Assembly (NCBI GenBank): GCA_036874045.1
Contig: CM072335.1
Span: 24,435,501 to 24,499,500 of the forward strand
Length of the DNA stretch: 64,000 nt
Source: Cymodocea nodosa
Taxonomy: Eukaryota > Streptophyta > Magnoliopsida > Alismatales > Cymodoceaceae
Direction: 5' to 3'
A program made the translations under genes and the position numbers. A model generated the notes under the pieces. It searched no databases and was not told the DNA's origin. It was given only the letters and a program-made list of their open reading frames with translations. This document shows positions 1 through 13,300 of this stretch, piece by piece. How positions within the stretch are numbered: position 1 is the stretch's first letter; each line of letters starts with the position of its first letter.

Positions 1-215
1 ACAGAAAGAAGGGAAAAGAATCTTGACATCCCGTTTTTGCCTTTTTTGTTTGTTTCCAAGATCTATGCTGTATATCTTGTGTTCCTAATGATCCATCTTT
101 ATCCTACTGTATGATAATCAATAAACATATGGCTGTAAATTTTAATGGAGCTTAGTTTGAAACTTTGTATTCAATGATACAAGTATCTCATCATTATATT
201 TCTCTTCTAATTCAG

Positions 216-3200
216 CAATATGGTGACATCCGGAACCTTTACACTGCATGCAAGCACAGGGGATTTGTGATGATATCATATTATGATATCAGGGATGCAC
301 GAACTGCAATGCGAGCTCTACAGAATAAACCCTTGCGACGTAGAAAGCTTGACATCCACTTTTCTATTCCAAAGGTCTGATATTATACACTCTATTAACT
401 GGCTTTTTTTTTTTCTGTTTATAAATACCTTTCTTTTTCTCAGGACAATCCTTCTGACAAAGATGTCAACCAAGGAACCCTTGTGGTTTTCAATTTAGAC
501 CCATCAGTTTCCAATGATGATCTGTGTCAAATATTTGGGAAATATGGGGAAGTTAAGGAGGTGGGTAAATTTTACAATTTTTTTGAAAGAATGGAGGTAG
601 GGAGTCTTATGCATCAATTTTTTTTCATATTTTCATATTTTTCATGTGGCCATAGATAGAAACATATAGAAGAAAATGATTGATGTGGCCGACCTCATGT
701 AGTGAGATTATGCCCTGAATTATTGTTGTTGTTGTATTTTCATATTTTTGTTTTTAGATTGTTGCCAATTTTATAATATGTTTGTTTATTTTGAGCACTT
801 AATGAGTTGCCTCATGCCAAACAGATAAGAGAGACTCCACACAAACGACACCATAAATTCATTGAATTCTATGATGTTAGAGATGCAGAAGCAGCTCTGA
901 AAGCATTGAATAGGAGTGACATAGCTGGAAAAAGGATAAAGCTTGAACCTAGTCGCCCTGGTGGGGCTCGTCGAAGGTGCACACAAGTTTATTTTACTGG
1001 GAAGATTTACAAATAGTTTGATTATGTGCTAATTTTGTAACTTGTGTCTTTTCTATGCTAATTTATCATTCCATTGTTTATTACCTCTTGGTTGTATAAA
1101 TTTCATTTTTTGGATATAATTAAATTAGTTTTGTATAACTTTATTGAGTTTGTTTGGATTCTTCTTTGGTTTATGTCTTTTACATCTTATTGCGCATTGA
1201 ATTTTTATGGTATCATCATGCTTGGTCCACAGGATATTCTTTAGCAAGGAACAATATTTTGTCTACAGAAAAATTCATCTAGAAGTACCTCTTATTTTTT
1301 ATTTTTTATCTCAAAATCAAAACATAATTATATGATTAATTAATCTATAGGCTAATCTACTACATCTTAAAGTTTCAACTTAATCACTGGCAAAATTTAC
1401 TAGAAATTAGTAATTTCTATGACCTTTATATCAAGGATCAATACTTGTTAAAAGTAAATAAAAAATTTCATCATATATTTATAGTCATCTAATAACCTAA
1501 TTCATATAGTTACATCTACTTATATATTTATGAAAGGGTATAAGAGTGTCTCGATGAACCTTACCTTGGGGCACTCTAGGAAAAATTGCTCTGTTTTGTT
1601 TAACATTTTAGAAACAATATTTAAGGTAGGTTCTAGAATTTTATATTATGAAATTCACTATTCAATATAATTGGTCATGAGTTACCACTAAGTTAATGCC
1701 ACTCCTTGTGTTCATGATAACTAAATTGGAGAGAAGTATGAACAGATTGATCCAATCTATTTTTTTTTGAAAAGCAGTGTGCGGTCTATTTTTATTAAGC
1801 ATTGAAAAGAATGTCAATGATTCAAAATGACCTGTGTCTATATATCTTCAGACCCAATTCATGGTTCCTATATGTTTACCATTTGTAAAAATAATTCTAA
1901 TGGTAAATTATGAAAAAATGCTAAAAAATAGAAAATTTCCTCATCTGAATTCTAAAATAAAACAATGGAAAAAGAGGAAAAAACTGTGAGCCATCAATAT
2001 AATCTCCCTTGAAAATAAAAAGATACCACCATTAGAGTAGTGTCATGGTGAGTTGAAATATGAAATAGTATTGGTGTGGTTGAATATTGAGCCAAACTCA
2101 AATATTATTCTTTCTTAAATTTTTTTTTCATATTTTTATTATGTAAAAGTACAAAAATTTCAGAATTTACTGGCTAGTAATGGACTACAGTGTAAATGTT
2201 TACAATAGAAACATGGAGGTGTGGGACCATTGGTTGCTCCCTTGATGTCTCTATTGAGTCTTATAATTGTATTATTTAAATATTTGGCATCTAAGAAAAA
2301 ATAACACTTGTTTAAAATAGCATTAGTAACGTTTTTTAAAATAACATTACACAAGTAATTCTGAACATATGAGGATAACATTAGTAAGCTATAACTGTAT
2401 TGTTTAAGTTTTTGCTCCCTTGATGTGGTTGTATGGTATTTGGATCTTTATAGGCCCTTTTGTCATATTTGACGTTATCCTTTTAGCATGGAATTTGAAT
2501 TTTTCTCTTAAAAGGCTGAATTGTCTTACATCTTTATGAAGTATGATACAACTGTGGACCCAAGAGTTGGAACAGGACGATGCTAGAAGCTTCCGTCACC
2601 AAGTGGGTTCACCAATAGCTAGCTCACCTCCAGGTTGATTGGTTATCTTCTTTCTCAAAAATGTTAATGATTGTTTACTTTGTATTGGTGTTCTTTTTAT
2701 TTGTTGTGACCTTATTATGACATCATGTAAGCAGGTACCTGGGGTCAATTTGGCAGTCCAGGTGATGGCAGTGGAGTGCATAGTGTTAGTCGATCTACAA
2801 CTTTAGGAGCTTTAAATCCTCTGCCTTGGAATAACTTACCAGGATTGGCTTCGATTCTACCTCCCATGTCAAATTCTATCAAAGATCGTAGCATAGGCAA
2901 CTACTTGGATCAAGCCTTTAATGGCTCTAATTCAACACATGGAATTCCATTTCAGCTGTCTCATTCCTCTCCAGAGCATAATACGGGAATGTTGTCAAAC
3001 ATAACAACCAGTCCACGAACACCATCTTCTTTTGGACACTCAACACCTGGTGCTTCTGCTGTTGGCACTCTGACTGGGCCTCAATTTTTATGGGGCAGTG
3101 GTAGTCCTTTTGCTGACCAAGCTCATTCATCTGCTTGGGCTGCATCATCCTTTGGACATTCCTTCACACCAAATCGGCAAGGGAAAGGGCTTCTTTATTC

Positions 3201-4924
3201 TAATTATCACAATTCATTTGTACCTTCATGTCAATCATATAACAGGCACCATGTTGGATCTGCTCCCTCTGGTGTGCCTTTAGAGAGGAACTTTGGTTAC
3301 TCTCATGAGTCTACAGATGCATCTTTTATGAACCCAGATCCCTTTGGAGCTATGGGTTTTGGGAGAAATGGCAGGAGTCTAATGATGAATATTAACTCTC
3401 AGACTGCCATTAATCCTGGTGTTGGAATATCTGGAAATATGCCTGAAAATGGTTCTGGTTTTGGAATGATTCCATCGCAAAGAGTGGGTCATATGTTCAA
3501 TGGAAGCCCATGTTCTGGCATAGGGTCAAGTAGAATGGAAAGCCTGATCGAACGAGGGAGGAATCAGAGAACTGAAAATTGTGGAAATCCAATTGAGTCC
3601 AAGAAACACTATCAGCTAGAGCTGGACAAGATTATAAGTGGAGAAGATAGCCGAACTACGTTAATGATAAAAAATATACCAAACAAGTAACTACCTGAAC
3701 TAAATTTATTTATTTATTATTATTCATACTAGTGGGTGTATAGGTGTAGCCTTTTGTTTTTGTTGAACAGCTCTTATGTAGAAAGACTTATATTAGAATA
3801 TTTTCTATTTTATGCAGATATACCTCAGAGATGTTGTTAGCTGCCATTGACGAAAATCACAAGGGTACATATGATTTTTTCTATCTGCCAATTGATTTTA
3901 AGGTAACCCCTATTCAAATAGGTATATCTCTAGGCATTTAAACTTTGCTTTTTGAGAAAACATGATGTTGAATTTGGTCATGCAGAATAAATGCAATGTT
4001 GGCTATGCATTCATAAACATGGTTTCAGTGGCACACATAATCCCCTTATACGAGGTCCTTTCATTTATTCTACATTTTCCCTTCTTATTTCTTCTCCTTT
4101 ATTTTCTTATACTACTACGAGAGCTTGAGATCAAAATCATCTATTTGATTTTCAAAGTGAAGCATCCCTTTATTGATTGAGTTTACAAAAGAATCAACAC
4201 TAAACTTATAAAATGGCATCATGAAATTAAAATTTTTACAACTGCAGGCATTCAATGGGAAGAGGTGGGAAAAATTCAATAGTGAGAAAATTGCTTCCTT
4301 GGCTTATGCACGCATTCAGGGAAAAGCTGCGCTTGTTTCTCATTTCCAAAATTCAAGCTTGATGAATGAGGACAAAGGGTGTCGTCCTATACTTTTTCAT
4401 TCTGAAGGACCAGATGCTGGTGATCAGGTAGTTTTTTTGAGCAGTAAAAGTGACATATTACTGATAAAGGCAGAGATGCACATAAAAAATCGAAAGAAAC
4501 AAAAAGACAAGAAAACAACAAATTCCCCCAAACAATGAATTTCTTAAATGGGAACCACTTCTATTTTACTGCGTGAGCTTTTATATAACATTTGGTTGAA
4601 ATTTTGGTATCAACATGTTAGATACTTTTGGATGACAGTGCATATCCCAACCCAACAGATCCATCCGTATCCCTTTTGCTTGTGAAAGTTATCTTGCCAG
4701 CATTATCCATTTTTAGTTGGTATTCCTTTTGCATCATTAATATTCATCCTTTATCATTTTGTTGATTGATCATCCAGGAGCCCTTTCCGGGCAATAAGAA
4801 TAATACCGTGGATTCAACTGAAATACCAGCAAAAAATTCTAGAGAGGTAGTGGACAGGCATGCTCAGTCAGGATGCAGCGGTGGGGAAAGCATACAGATT
4901 GATGATTACCTTGCACCAAGGTAG
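216..4924 (+). CDS. MEI2-like RNA-binding protein, 3' part (three RRMs; 5' end outside window)
   Basis: Exons by frame and GT/AG: 216-374, 444-560, 825-976, 2542-2633, 2735-3686, 3818-3902, 3986-4054, 4248-4427, 4778-4924 (TAG). They join in one frame to 650 visible residues. The first exon holds the second half of RRM1 (RNP1-like RGFVMISYYD). The next two form RRM2 (HHKFIEFYD; ends KRIKLEPSRPGGARR). A short exon encodes the conserved QELEQDD segment. A 952-nt exon is a Ser/Gly/Asn-rich linker. The C-terminal MEI2-type RRM3 starts at TLMIKNIPNK and contains VGYAFINM and EKIASLAYARIQGK, the family hallmark. The protein is expected to bind RNA in nucleus or cytoplasm and to act in meiosis and vegetative growth (known of plant AML/OML proteins). 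Intron 3 (977-2541) is long and AT-rich. Start codon and half of RRM1 lie upstream of position 1. Orthology to a specific AML/OML member is not resolved. Confidence 0.93.
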
Positions 4925-6475
4925 TTGTGAATGCGGATTAATGCCAATGCGACATCCAACTGTATAAAAATTTAAGAGAAATCTACGGTTGATATCTGAA
5001 TTTTTGGGCACGTCAACTTTTGGAACATGGGTGTGCCCAAGCTTATTCCAGAACGGAGAATGAAGCTCAAGTGTGGTGCTTTGTCGTGTATGATAGGTGT
5101 GCAGCAGAATTAACTGAAATGTATAGGTGAAGTTGAATTCTCTCTGTTGTACGGCGTCCTTGCCTTGTCCCCTTTCTAATTTATCTTGAGGCCAGACCCG
5201 TTTTTCTGGACGTTTATGTTTATATGTATATAAAAGGAAATCTAAGAGAATTATTTAGTCCACAACTTATTTTCAAATGTCGCCGTCAATTTTCCTCGTG
5301 ATAATTTACTCGGCCTAGCAACGTTGATAGAAAGATGCTTCAAATTCTGCCACTACCTTAGTAAGCACACATCTAAATCGGTCAGAGCGATGGCGTTAGA
5401 AATTTTCAACGTGTGTGAATACAAAAATCATGAAAATATATGTAGAAGATGATTGGTGGTATTTCTTTATTGGAGGGTACAGAATCGCACACTGATTATG
5501 TTCTTTATCGTATCCACGATTTGATGGAAATATTCTTTTGGATTCTCTTGTGTTTGCTTATTTTTGTCGGTTTAGTAAAAAATATAGAAAGAAAAATAAT
5601 AAAAATTTAGTAGAAAATTAAAATATTTGTGTATAAAAAAAAAAAAATTAAAATATATGTGTTTGTATATAAAATAAAAAATAGAAAATTATAAAATATA
5701 AAAATATATATGTTTATTTATAAAATAAAAATGTTAAAATTAATAAATTAAACATTTTTTATATTTATCTTAAAAAAATAATAAAATTTATTATAAATAA
5801 TATAAAATAAAGTCATTTATGATAATTATTATATTATAAAATATATTTCACATATCTTTATTATTCCATATATCTCTGTAATATTAATTTTTATATCAAA
5901 ATTATATGTTAATATATTATGTGATAATTTATATATTTTTTTCTTTATTTTTTATCAGTTTTAAAAATCAAAAGGTTAGAAAATAAAAAAAATTTCTTAT
6001 ATATTAAAGAAAAATGATAAAAAATAATTTAATATATAAATATCCAAATAATAATAAAAATTTATTATTATTATTATTATTATTTCAATATTTTTAACTA
6101 TTTTCTAAATGCACAAAAAACTCTTACGGTGATTGTTTTTATAATTTTTTTTTGTAACGCGGTATAAAGAAAAATTTATTATTAAATAAAGTTAACTTCA
6201 ATTATACCACCGTACGGTGATTGGTGTAATTATCTTCGAAGGACAAAGGTTCTTAAAAAAATTACTTCTTTCACCTCCCTTTCCATGCTCTCCATCGCTC
6301 GTGTCACGATGCGAATCATGAACCGTCCATTCCAATTCCCGCGAACACGTGGCATCCTTCCACCGACCCTCACAACCTGGTTTTTTTTTTTTTTTTTTTT
6401 TTCTGGGGGCGCGCGCATGCCTCGTTCAAACGGGCGGGGACCTCGGCGGTCCGCGGTTGGCAGAAGTGGTAGGAA
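4925..6475. other. Intergenic: MEI2-like 3' UTR and very AT-rich stretch
   Basis: The first 300-400 bases after the stop are of mixed composition and are probably the 3' UTR of the MEI2-like gene. From about 5570 to 6130 the sequence is almost pure A/T with many ATTTA and TTATTA runs, of the kind associated with matrix attachment. A run of 22 T lies at 6381-6402, just upstream of the F-box start codon. No coding region is seen. Confidence 0.6.
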
Positions 6476-8352
6476 ATGGGAGGGGGCGAAGGCGGCAGCA
6501 CTACCGATGAAAATCCAGCGGACGGAGGAGGACGAGGAGGACGGTGGGAAGAGTTGATGCGACCGTGGGGCGACTTGGCCCCGCAGGTGCTGGGGCTGAT
6601 ATTCTCCCGTCTGCCGTCGGACGAGGTCATGAGGACGATGGCGTTCGTGTGCAGGTCGTGGACGCAGGCTCTGTTCTGGAGCCCCGACTGCTGGGACGAG
6701 ATAGATGTCCAGACGTGGGGCCGTCGGGTCGCGAACTACGACAAGGACGTCCACCGCGTCGACGAGGTAGTTGGCAAGCTCGTCAGCTTCACAACTGGCT
6801 CGCTCAGGCGTCTCTCGGCTTACCGGATTGGGGACGAGTCCTTGGATACGATTGCGCGGAGGTAGTAAGTACTACTTTTCTACTACCGCGAGTATGTATA
6901 ATAGTGCCTTCCATGGTTTTTGCCGTTTTGGACGAGGGCTATATGTGTTTTGGAATCTTCTTTTTGGGTAGTCTAGCTATGCCTGTTTCCTTAAAGTCTC
7001 AAGTCACCGATAATAGGACTAAACTTGTATGTTTTGGTTGCTTTCGCTTATGGGCCCGTGATTGCATATTTCAGAGAACCTTCTTTTTCTGCTGCACCAG
7101 AATTCCTTTTCTCTCTCAAACGGATCTCCTTATTTTGGTTTGTAGTCATTACCTGTTTCTCGAAGAAGATGGGTAGTATTTTCGTTGCTCTGTTTATTTT
7201 TACGCTTACGTGTTCAAGTTCATACTTCATTTATGCATTGTCAAAAGTTCTGCTAAATGTTGTTTTTATTATCGGGTTTTTTTATTTCGTTTCGCTCTTT
7301 ACGGTGTTTTTTTACCCTGTTATTCTTGTGAGGAAAACAAATTGCCATGACTAATTTATATAGCGTTTACTAGTGTTGGGAATCATGAAGCTTGACGCAA
7401 GATTAAGGAGTAAGAGTGTCCATTAATTAATTTGGTATTCTTGGCTAATTGACTTGGGTTCTTTGTAGAGATTACAGATTTGAGCATGTTCCGTTATGTT
7501 TGGCATTGCCTGTATAACAAACTTCGAGACTTACTACAACCGAGTAACTTAGAAAATAATAGGTAGGTAAAGCACTCTAAAGATGAATGGTATAGCTTCA
7601 TTCCTAATTTATCTCATAGTTCAACCTAAAATAAAAATAATCATTTCAAAAATTTGTTCATAGATTCACTTGTAACGTTCATGATAAATTTGGATATGTT
7701 GCTTGTCTTTTTTCTTAATTGAATTATTCACTTTTCTCACACTGCTTCATCTGTGTGTGTTGATGACATCCTACTCAGATCCTAGCAGACATAGTTCCTG
7801 ATGGAAGTAAAAGAAGATTATGTGATGTTCTTTTCTAGTGAATTCTCTATCTTCTTTTTGAAATATCAAATGTTTCTGCTTCTTTTTAGAGGGAAGAACT
7901 TATCCATACTTAATATTCCAATGAGCTTGGTGACAGATAGAATAATGGTGATGTGCATGCCATCATTTTCAAAATTGACAGTGCTAGACATTAGCTATTG
8001 TATGATAGTCACACACCAGGGGATTGAAGCAGTTGGGAGGCATTGCAAGGCACTCATCCAGCTAAGAAGAAACATGCCACCACCAGAACCTAGTGCCTAC
8101 AATGGGACCCTTAAAGTGGATGAGAGTGAAGCCTTTGCCATCGCTGATACTATGCCTGGCCTTCAGCATCTTGAGCTTTGCTTTGGAAAGTTTACTAACC
8201 ATGGGCTGGAAGAGATCCTGACTAAATGTGTATCTCTTAGTGTTCTTGACATCCGTGGCTGCTGGAATGTGTTGATTGGAGATGAGGAACTTAAAACCAA
8301 GTGCTTTTGCATCCGTCACTTCAAAGAACCTAGGTACGATGAAACTATTTAG
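6476..8352 (+). CDS. F-box protein, FBW2-like, with LRR-like C-terminus
   Basis: Two exons, 6476-6861 and 7890-8352, join in frame (donor GGAG/GTAGTA, acceptor TTTTTAG) to 282 residues. After a Gly-rich N-terminus of about 24 residues comes an F-box (WGDLAPQVLGLIFSRLPSDEV, then VCRSWTQALFWSPDCWDEID). The second exon carries leucine-rich-like repeats with TVLDISYC, GRHCKAL, RRNM and VLDIRGCWNV, the pattern of Arabidopsis FBW2 (At4g08980), and the total size fits. The protein should act as a substrate receptor of an SCF ubiquitin ligase. Exon 1 is very GC-rich and exon 2 AT-rich. A stronger-looking GTAAGT donor four bases downstream would make a stop codon with this acceptor, so the upstream GT was chosen. 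The C-terminus ends at YDETI, shorter than in FBW2. Confidence 0.9.
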
Positions 8353-9062
8353 TTGGAGGCTTGATTTGAAAGTAAAGGCATACAAGAGCTTTTTCTTCTG
8401 CTCATGTTCTTTTTGGATGAGGCTTTTGTATGTAGACCATTTTCGTACTTTTTTTGGGAGGAAACTTTACCCTGGGGTCTGTTTAGGATATAGATATCAG
8501 AGTTGTTTTTTTTGACAGATGCAAGTATAATACAAATAACGTATGCATAGCCGATCCCCTTTTTTGCCAGGAGGCTTCCAATATACACATCCATGCGGAC
8601 TATACTTGTTCAACTTGTCTTATAACACCGATAAGAACTTGTTGATTTGTTAGGATGCTTGGATGATTTTCAATATATGCTTTGTTGGTTGTTTTGAATT
8701 GTCTTAAAGAGGCAAATTTTAGAACTTTTATATGCATATAATTACATGGGAGGGATGGTTTTGTTCTATGTGTGCAATTCAGTTTTCTGCCTCTATGGAC
8801 TCCAATTCTTAGAATAAGTATCCAAGTATTCTTTTTGAAATATAAAGAATTTTCTCTTTCCCATCTTCCTTCCAAACATGGGTTATGTTTCATTTAGAAG
8901 GTTTCTAAGGTATACTTTCATGAAAGCATGATTGAAATGGTCTTAGTTAAAATGCATTAAAGTAATTTATTTGTCTATGGTATATAAGGTAGAAATGTAG
9001 TTTCTTTGTCATTGCCATAGGATTGACATGAGTTAGCTAATAATGAGTCCACAATAGGCAAG
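8353..9062. other. Intergenic between F-box gene and copia element
   Basis: 3' UTR of the F-box gene is expected in the first few hundred bases. No coding region, tRNA or repeat structure was recognised. Open frames on both strands are short and carry no family motifs. Confidence 0.5.
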
Positions 9063-9067
9063 AAATG
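9063..9067. repeat. Target site duplication AAATG (left)
   Basis: AAATG immediately precedes the TG of the left LTR, and an identical AAATG follows the CA of the right LTR at 13409-13413. Five bases is the usual duplication length for Ty1/copia integrases. Confidence 0.85.
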
Positions 9068-9187
9068 TGTGATTAAGGGAAGATCACTTTATTAAGGGAG
9101 AGAGCAAGACATTACAAGGTATGTATACCATTAGGTAATTAGATCCTTATATAGATCTTAACCCGAATACATATTAAGCTTCTCACA
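9068..9187 (-). repeat. 3' LTR of copia element (120 bp)
   Basis: TG...CA-bounded repeat matching 13301-13408 over its whole length apart from substitutions and about 12 extra bases (near 9151-9163) absent from the other copy. It is the downstream LTR because the coding domains run on the minus strand. Confidence 0.9.
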
Positions 9188-9239
9188 GTGCCTCGTCATA
9201 AATACATCAACTCTAATCCTAAGTTTGCTAAGAAGAGAT

Positions 9240-10560
9240 CTAAGTTACATCATTTTGCAACCTATTTCCCTCATTGATCTGTATTTCATTTTTGCACTGA
9301 AAAGAGTGACAATCGTTTATTTTTTGCTCTACCAAGTGACTAAATTATCATTTTCATATGTGTAGTAACTTGACGTAGATTTTCTATCTTCTTTATCACT
9401 AACATACTTTGTATCAAAAAATGTCTCTACCTGCAAGTGTCCATTAGCTTGTTCCTTAATCTTTTTCTAAGTGTTCCCTTTATGTAGGCAAGTATCCATT
9501 ATGCCTCAAGTTAATGAACTTGTTTCGGATCATGCATAAATTGACTTAATAATCTTATAGTATATGCTATATCTAGTATGATAATAGTTAGATATATCAA
9601 CTTCCTAATTAGTCATTTGTACTGATCAACATTATCTAACCCCTTTGAAGACTTATCTCAAAAAGGAGGGTATAACTCTATGAGAGTAGTCTCAAGCTTA
9701 CATTCACGATATCATATTTTTTCTAGTAGATCCATTGCATATTTATGTTGCAATAATACCATTTTTTCTTTAGAATATGTGAACTCAATTCCAAGGAAGT
9801 AACCTAGCTTGCACATGTCCTTTGTAGCAAAGGACTAATGGATGTAATCTTTAGTTTTTGTAATTTTTGCTACATCACTACCTATAAGAAGAATATTATC
9901 AACATAAATAATTAAGATGGCACATCCCATGACTATTTTCCATATGAAAATTGAATGATCAACAACATATTGTCGAAAAACCCCATCAAGTATCACTTGG
10001 TTGAATGCCAAATCATGCATGTGAACTTTACTTGAGGTCATAAATGACCTTCTTCAATTTGTAATCAATATTCTCCTACTAACATATCTAGGAAGTTGCT
10101 TCATATAGATTTCTTTTGTTAAATCATCATAGAAAAAAACATTTTTAATATCTAGCTAATGGAGTTGCTAGTCAGAGTTAACTATAATAGACAACAAAAC
10201 ACGAATAGAGTTGAGTCGTGTCATAGGAAAAAATGTCTTAACATAATCCATACCATAAGTTCAAGTGAAACTACAAGCAACAAGGCATGTCTTATATTGT
10301 AACACAAAGCCATTAGAGTTATACTTGACAATAAAGACCTACTTGCAAGAGACTACTTTTGCTTGAGTAGAACAAGATACCAACTCTCATATACTATGTG
10401 ATTGCAAAGTTACTACATCTATAATATCTTTTCAACACAATAAGTGTAAAGCATCTTGATAAGTTCTTACGATAGATTTAGAAGAAAATGCAAGAGCAAA
10501 TGTATAACAGAAATCACTAAGGTAATTGTAAGAAACACATTAAGAAATGGAATGATGCAT
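9240..10560 (-). pseudogene. Copia reverse transcriptase / RNase H remnant
   Basis: Minus-strand frames, read across frameshifts, show the copia RT signature: the segment TWYLV...NGFVLQYK, MDYVKTFFP, LDIKNVFF, then ILIIYVDNILLIGSD (the YVDD box, here YVDN) and LGYFLGIEFTYSKE. Downstream come DQYK.LIRKLIYLT and AYIKGTL, which lead into RNase H. The second catalytic Asp of the YVDD box is replaced by Asn, and many stops occur. The function is reverse transcription of the element RNA in living relatives; this copy is dead. Confidence 0.88.
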
Positions 10561-10849
10561 GCAAGCTCTTGTACCTTTTTGTAAGGTAATAAGATCTAGA
10601 TCACTAGGTGGTGGATCATGAGTTGCATTAGGGGCCATGGTTGGTGTAACCAAAGAGGGAGATAGATGTCATTGACACACTTGCAATGTTGAGAGGAGCC
10701 ATCTTGTCCACCACTAGTGTCTTGTTTGGTAAGATTAAGTAGAGAAACTAGAGCACTACTACTAGACTTAAGGAGAGTAGAATTAGTGGCAAAAGAGATG
10801 CAATGATAGGGATACTTTTCATAAGTTCAGAATTTAGTCCTACATTGTT

Positions 10850-11540
10850 AGAAAAATAAGATTGAGACTCAAAAAAGGTAACATTAGTAAAGACATAATA
10901 TTTCTATATAAGAGGATGAAAACATTGATATTATTTTTGAGTCTTGAAGTATCTAATAAAAACACACTTAAGGGATGAAGGAGTTAAATTGTCTAAACCT
11001 AGAAAGAGATTTTGTACAAAAATAATGTACCCAAACACTTTAAGGGATAGAGTAAAAAGTTTCACATTAAGACTAAGTCTACGAAGAAGAATCTCTCCTC
11101 TAAGAGGTGTAAAAGACATTCAATTGATTAGATAAGATGTAGTAATGATAACAGCAGTTTATAAAGATACTTAAAGACCTTTATACGAAGAAGAAAAGTT
11201 CTAGTAACATCCACAATGTGATGATGTTTTTGCTCAATAACTTCATTTTGCTAAGAAGTACGAGAACATGTAATTTGATGAATAACATCAAGAGAAATTA
11301 GAATGATTGAAAAACATAATTAACAAATTTTAAAACATTATTAATGCACAAAACTTTAGGAGTAACAGAATATTGATTTTTTATTTTAACAAAAAAGTTT
11401 TGAACAATACTCAAAATACTCTTAACAATCTTTAAGAAACACCCAACACACCCAAGATTAGTCATCCACAAACACAATATAATAACGATATCTAGACACA
11501 AACATAACACAACTTGGACCTTATACATCATAATGAATCA
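10850..11540 (-). pseudogene. Copia integrase remnant
   Basis: Minus-strand reading across frames gives YRYYIVFVDD.SWVCWVF (first catalytic Asp region), YSVTPKVL followed by a diverged TDNA box, and the segment matching QQNGVAERKHRHIVD of intact copies. Beyond it come LRGEILLRRLSLNVKL, KVFGYIIFVQNL and SLKCVFIRYFKTQK, the standard end of the copia integrase core and its C-terminal region. Several frameshifts and stops are present. Confidence 0.87.
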
Positions 11541-12059
11541 ACTCAAAAATATTGTTACTTAGGGTAAGCTAAAGATGATGAAAACTAATGCAACTATACT
11601 TCTCAAGTTGATAAAACTCACAATCAAATGAAGACATAGAAATCTAATGTAGAGCTAACTTGAGTTCATCCATAGAAGGATGACCAAGTCAAAAGTGCCA
11701 TAAAAAGGACAATTTTGTAGTGATAACAAGGCCACCAAGCCACATATTAGTGCATCATGAACCAAAATATATGCCCCATCATCGTGCTTATGGCTTAAGT
11801 CAATTCTTTTCATCTATAGATTCTAAAAGGTACAATGAAATAAGAAGATTTTAGAATGACATGGTAATGACACTAATAAAAAAAATATTCATAGAAAATT
11901 TTAGAATAAAAAAAGTTTGATCAAGCCTTATTCAAGACATGGCTTAGATAGTATCATGATTAGAAACTCTGACATGATCAGCCATCAGTTACAATGATAC
12001 TCTTAAGGTTTGGTAGAAACTATAAGTAGGTAAAAAGGTCGGGATTACCTATCATGTGA

Positions 12060-13060
12060 TAGGATATTTTTGAATCTATAGTCTAAGAACCTTTACCTTC
12101 AATTACCATGGTCAAACCCATATCTGAGGTAGAAGTTAGTGCAACACTAAGAGTGGAGTTGGTAGCTTGTAATTGCATGAAGTGTTTGTAGTCAGCTTGT
12201 GAGATGGTCACTCCAATAACATCTATTGTAAGAGCACCTGTGGAAGAACCTATAACAACACCAGTTGGGACATCAGTAGCCATATGAGCCCAAACAAGAT
12301 GGTTGTGTTTGACTCAACAACACTTAGGTTGTTGATTTATCTACCTATAATGCAGACAAGGTATATTTTTCTTCCTATCCAACTGTTTACTTTTGTTGCT
12401 CTCCCTAGGTTCGGAACTACTATTCCCTAGCTGTCCTTTGATTATCGTGGTAGTTGCCTCGAATTGTTAGTCGAAATCCAAAGAACTTGAGAAAAGATTG
12501 TAGGTAGATTTGGAGTAGTCTTGTCACCAAGAATCTGTCTTTGAGCTTGTGACATCAAATTAGATGGTAATCTTGTTAGAAAAGCTACAACACAAAGATT
12601 ATTCTTATGCTACTTCAGTGTGGTGGGATTGGTGGTGAACAGTTGCGAGGCATCTAACTCCTTGAATAGTGACCTATTTGTGTCGTAATATTCTTGTATG
12701 GTTTGTCTAGTGTTATGCATAGGGAAAACATCTGTTCATAAATTTTATAAACTCGAACATTATTTTTCTAATGACCATACATCTACCTCAAATAACTTTA
12801 GCATGATGGAGAATCATAACCTCACACGCTACATTGATCTCCATATTATTCTTCAATCATGTCACAATTGTTTAACCATCAACAAATCAATCATTATATG
12901 CATTATCCTTAACATCTAGTGGGAGTTTAGGGTTTTGTAAAAAGTAGCTACAAAAGTTTGGAAGCTCTTTACCCACATGGGATAATAATTCTTTCCATTC
13001 AATTTCAATAACAGATTCTTTATATTTCATGACTTGAATGGCAACAACCAACACTTGTTT
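12060..13060 (-). pseudogene. Copia gag remnant
   Basis: Minus-strand frames show the gag segment EYYDTNRSLFKELDA...VVAFLTRLPSNLMSQAQ followed by RQILGDKTTPNLPTIFSQVL, and then a broken zinc knuckle (CLHYR, PKCC, VKH pattern) near 12300-12350. It continues into the gag-pre-integrase spacer at 12083-12283. Stops break every frame. Confidence 0.8.
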
Positions 13061-13281
13061 GGTTCAATAATTTGCAGATCGCTTGTTGTCAATAACAAGT
13101 GAACTACAATCCCACGTTATGTAGTCATGCACCGTTCAAGTGAACGAGTGGTTTGTCGATCCCACCACTGTCTTCAGTTGTCACGATCAGCACAGCATCA
13201 GGTAAACCCTGTCGTGGATTACTCTTGCCTAGACGATTGTAGAAGAAGTTCACGCCCTCGACTGTCCAGTAGCCTTGTCAT

Positions 13282-13300
13282 GGGCTCCCATCTAATATCA
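13282..13300 (-). other. Degenerate tRNA-iMet primer-binding site of copia element
   Basis: Directly inside the 5' LTR (minus strand) the sequence reads TGATATTAGATG, which matches 8 of 12 positions of the usual plant TGGTATCAGAGC primer-binding site. The position, immediately after the CA of the LTR, supports the call more than the identity does. Confidence 0.5.

Noticed and set aside
6230..6754. Long minus-strand frame of 174 codons opposite the F-box exon
   Set aside because: It is the antisense of the GC-rich F-box first exon and contains low-complexity Ser, Pro and Lys runs. It has no family motif.
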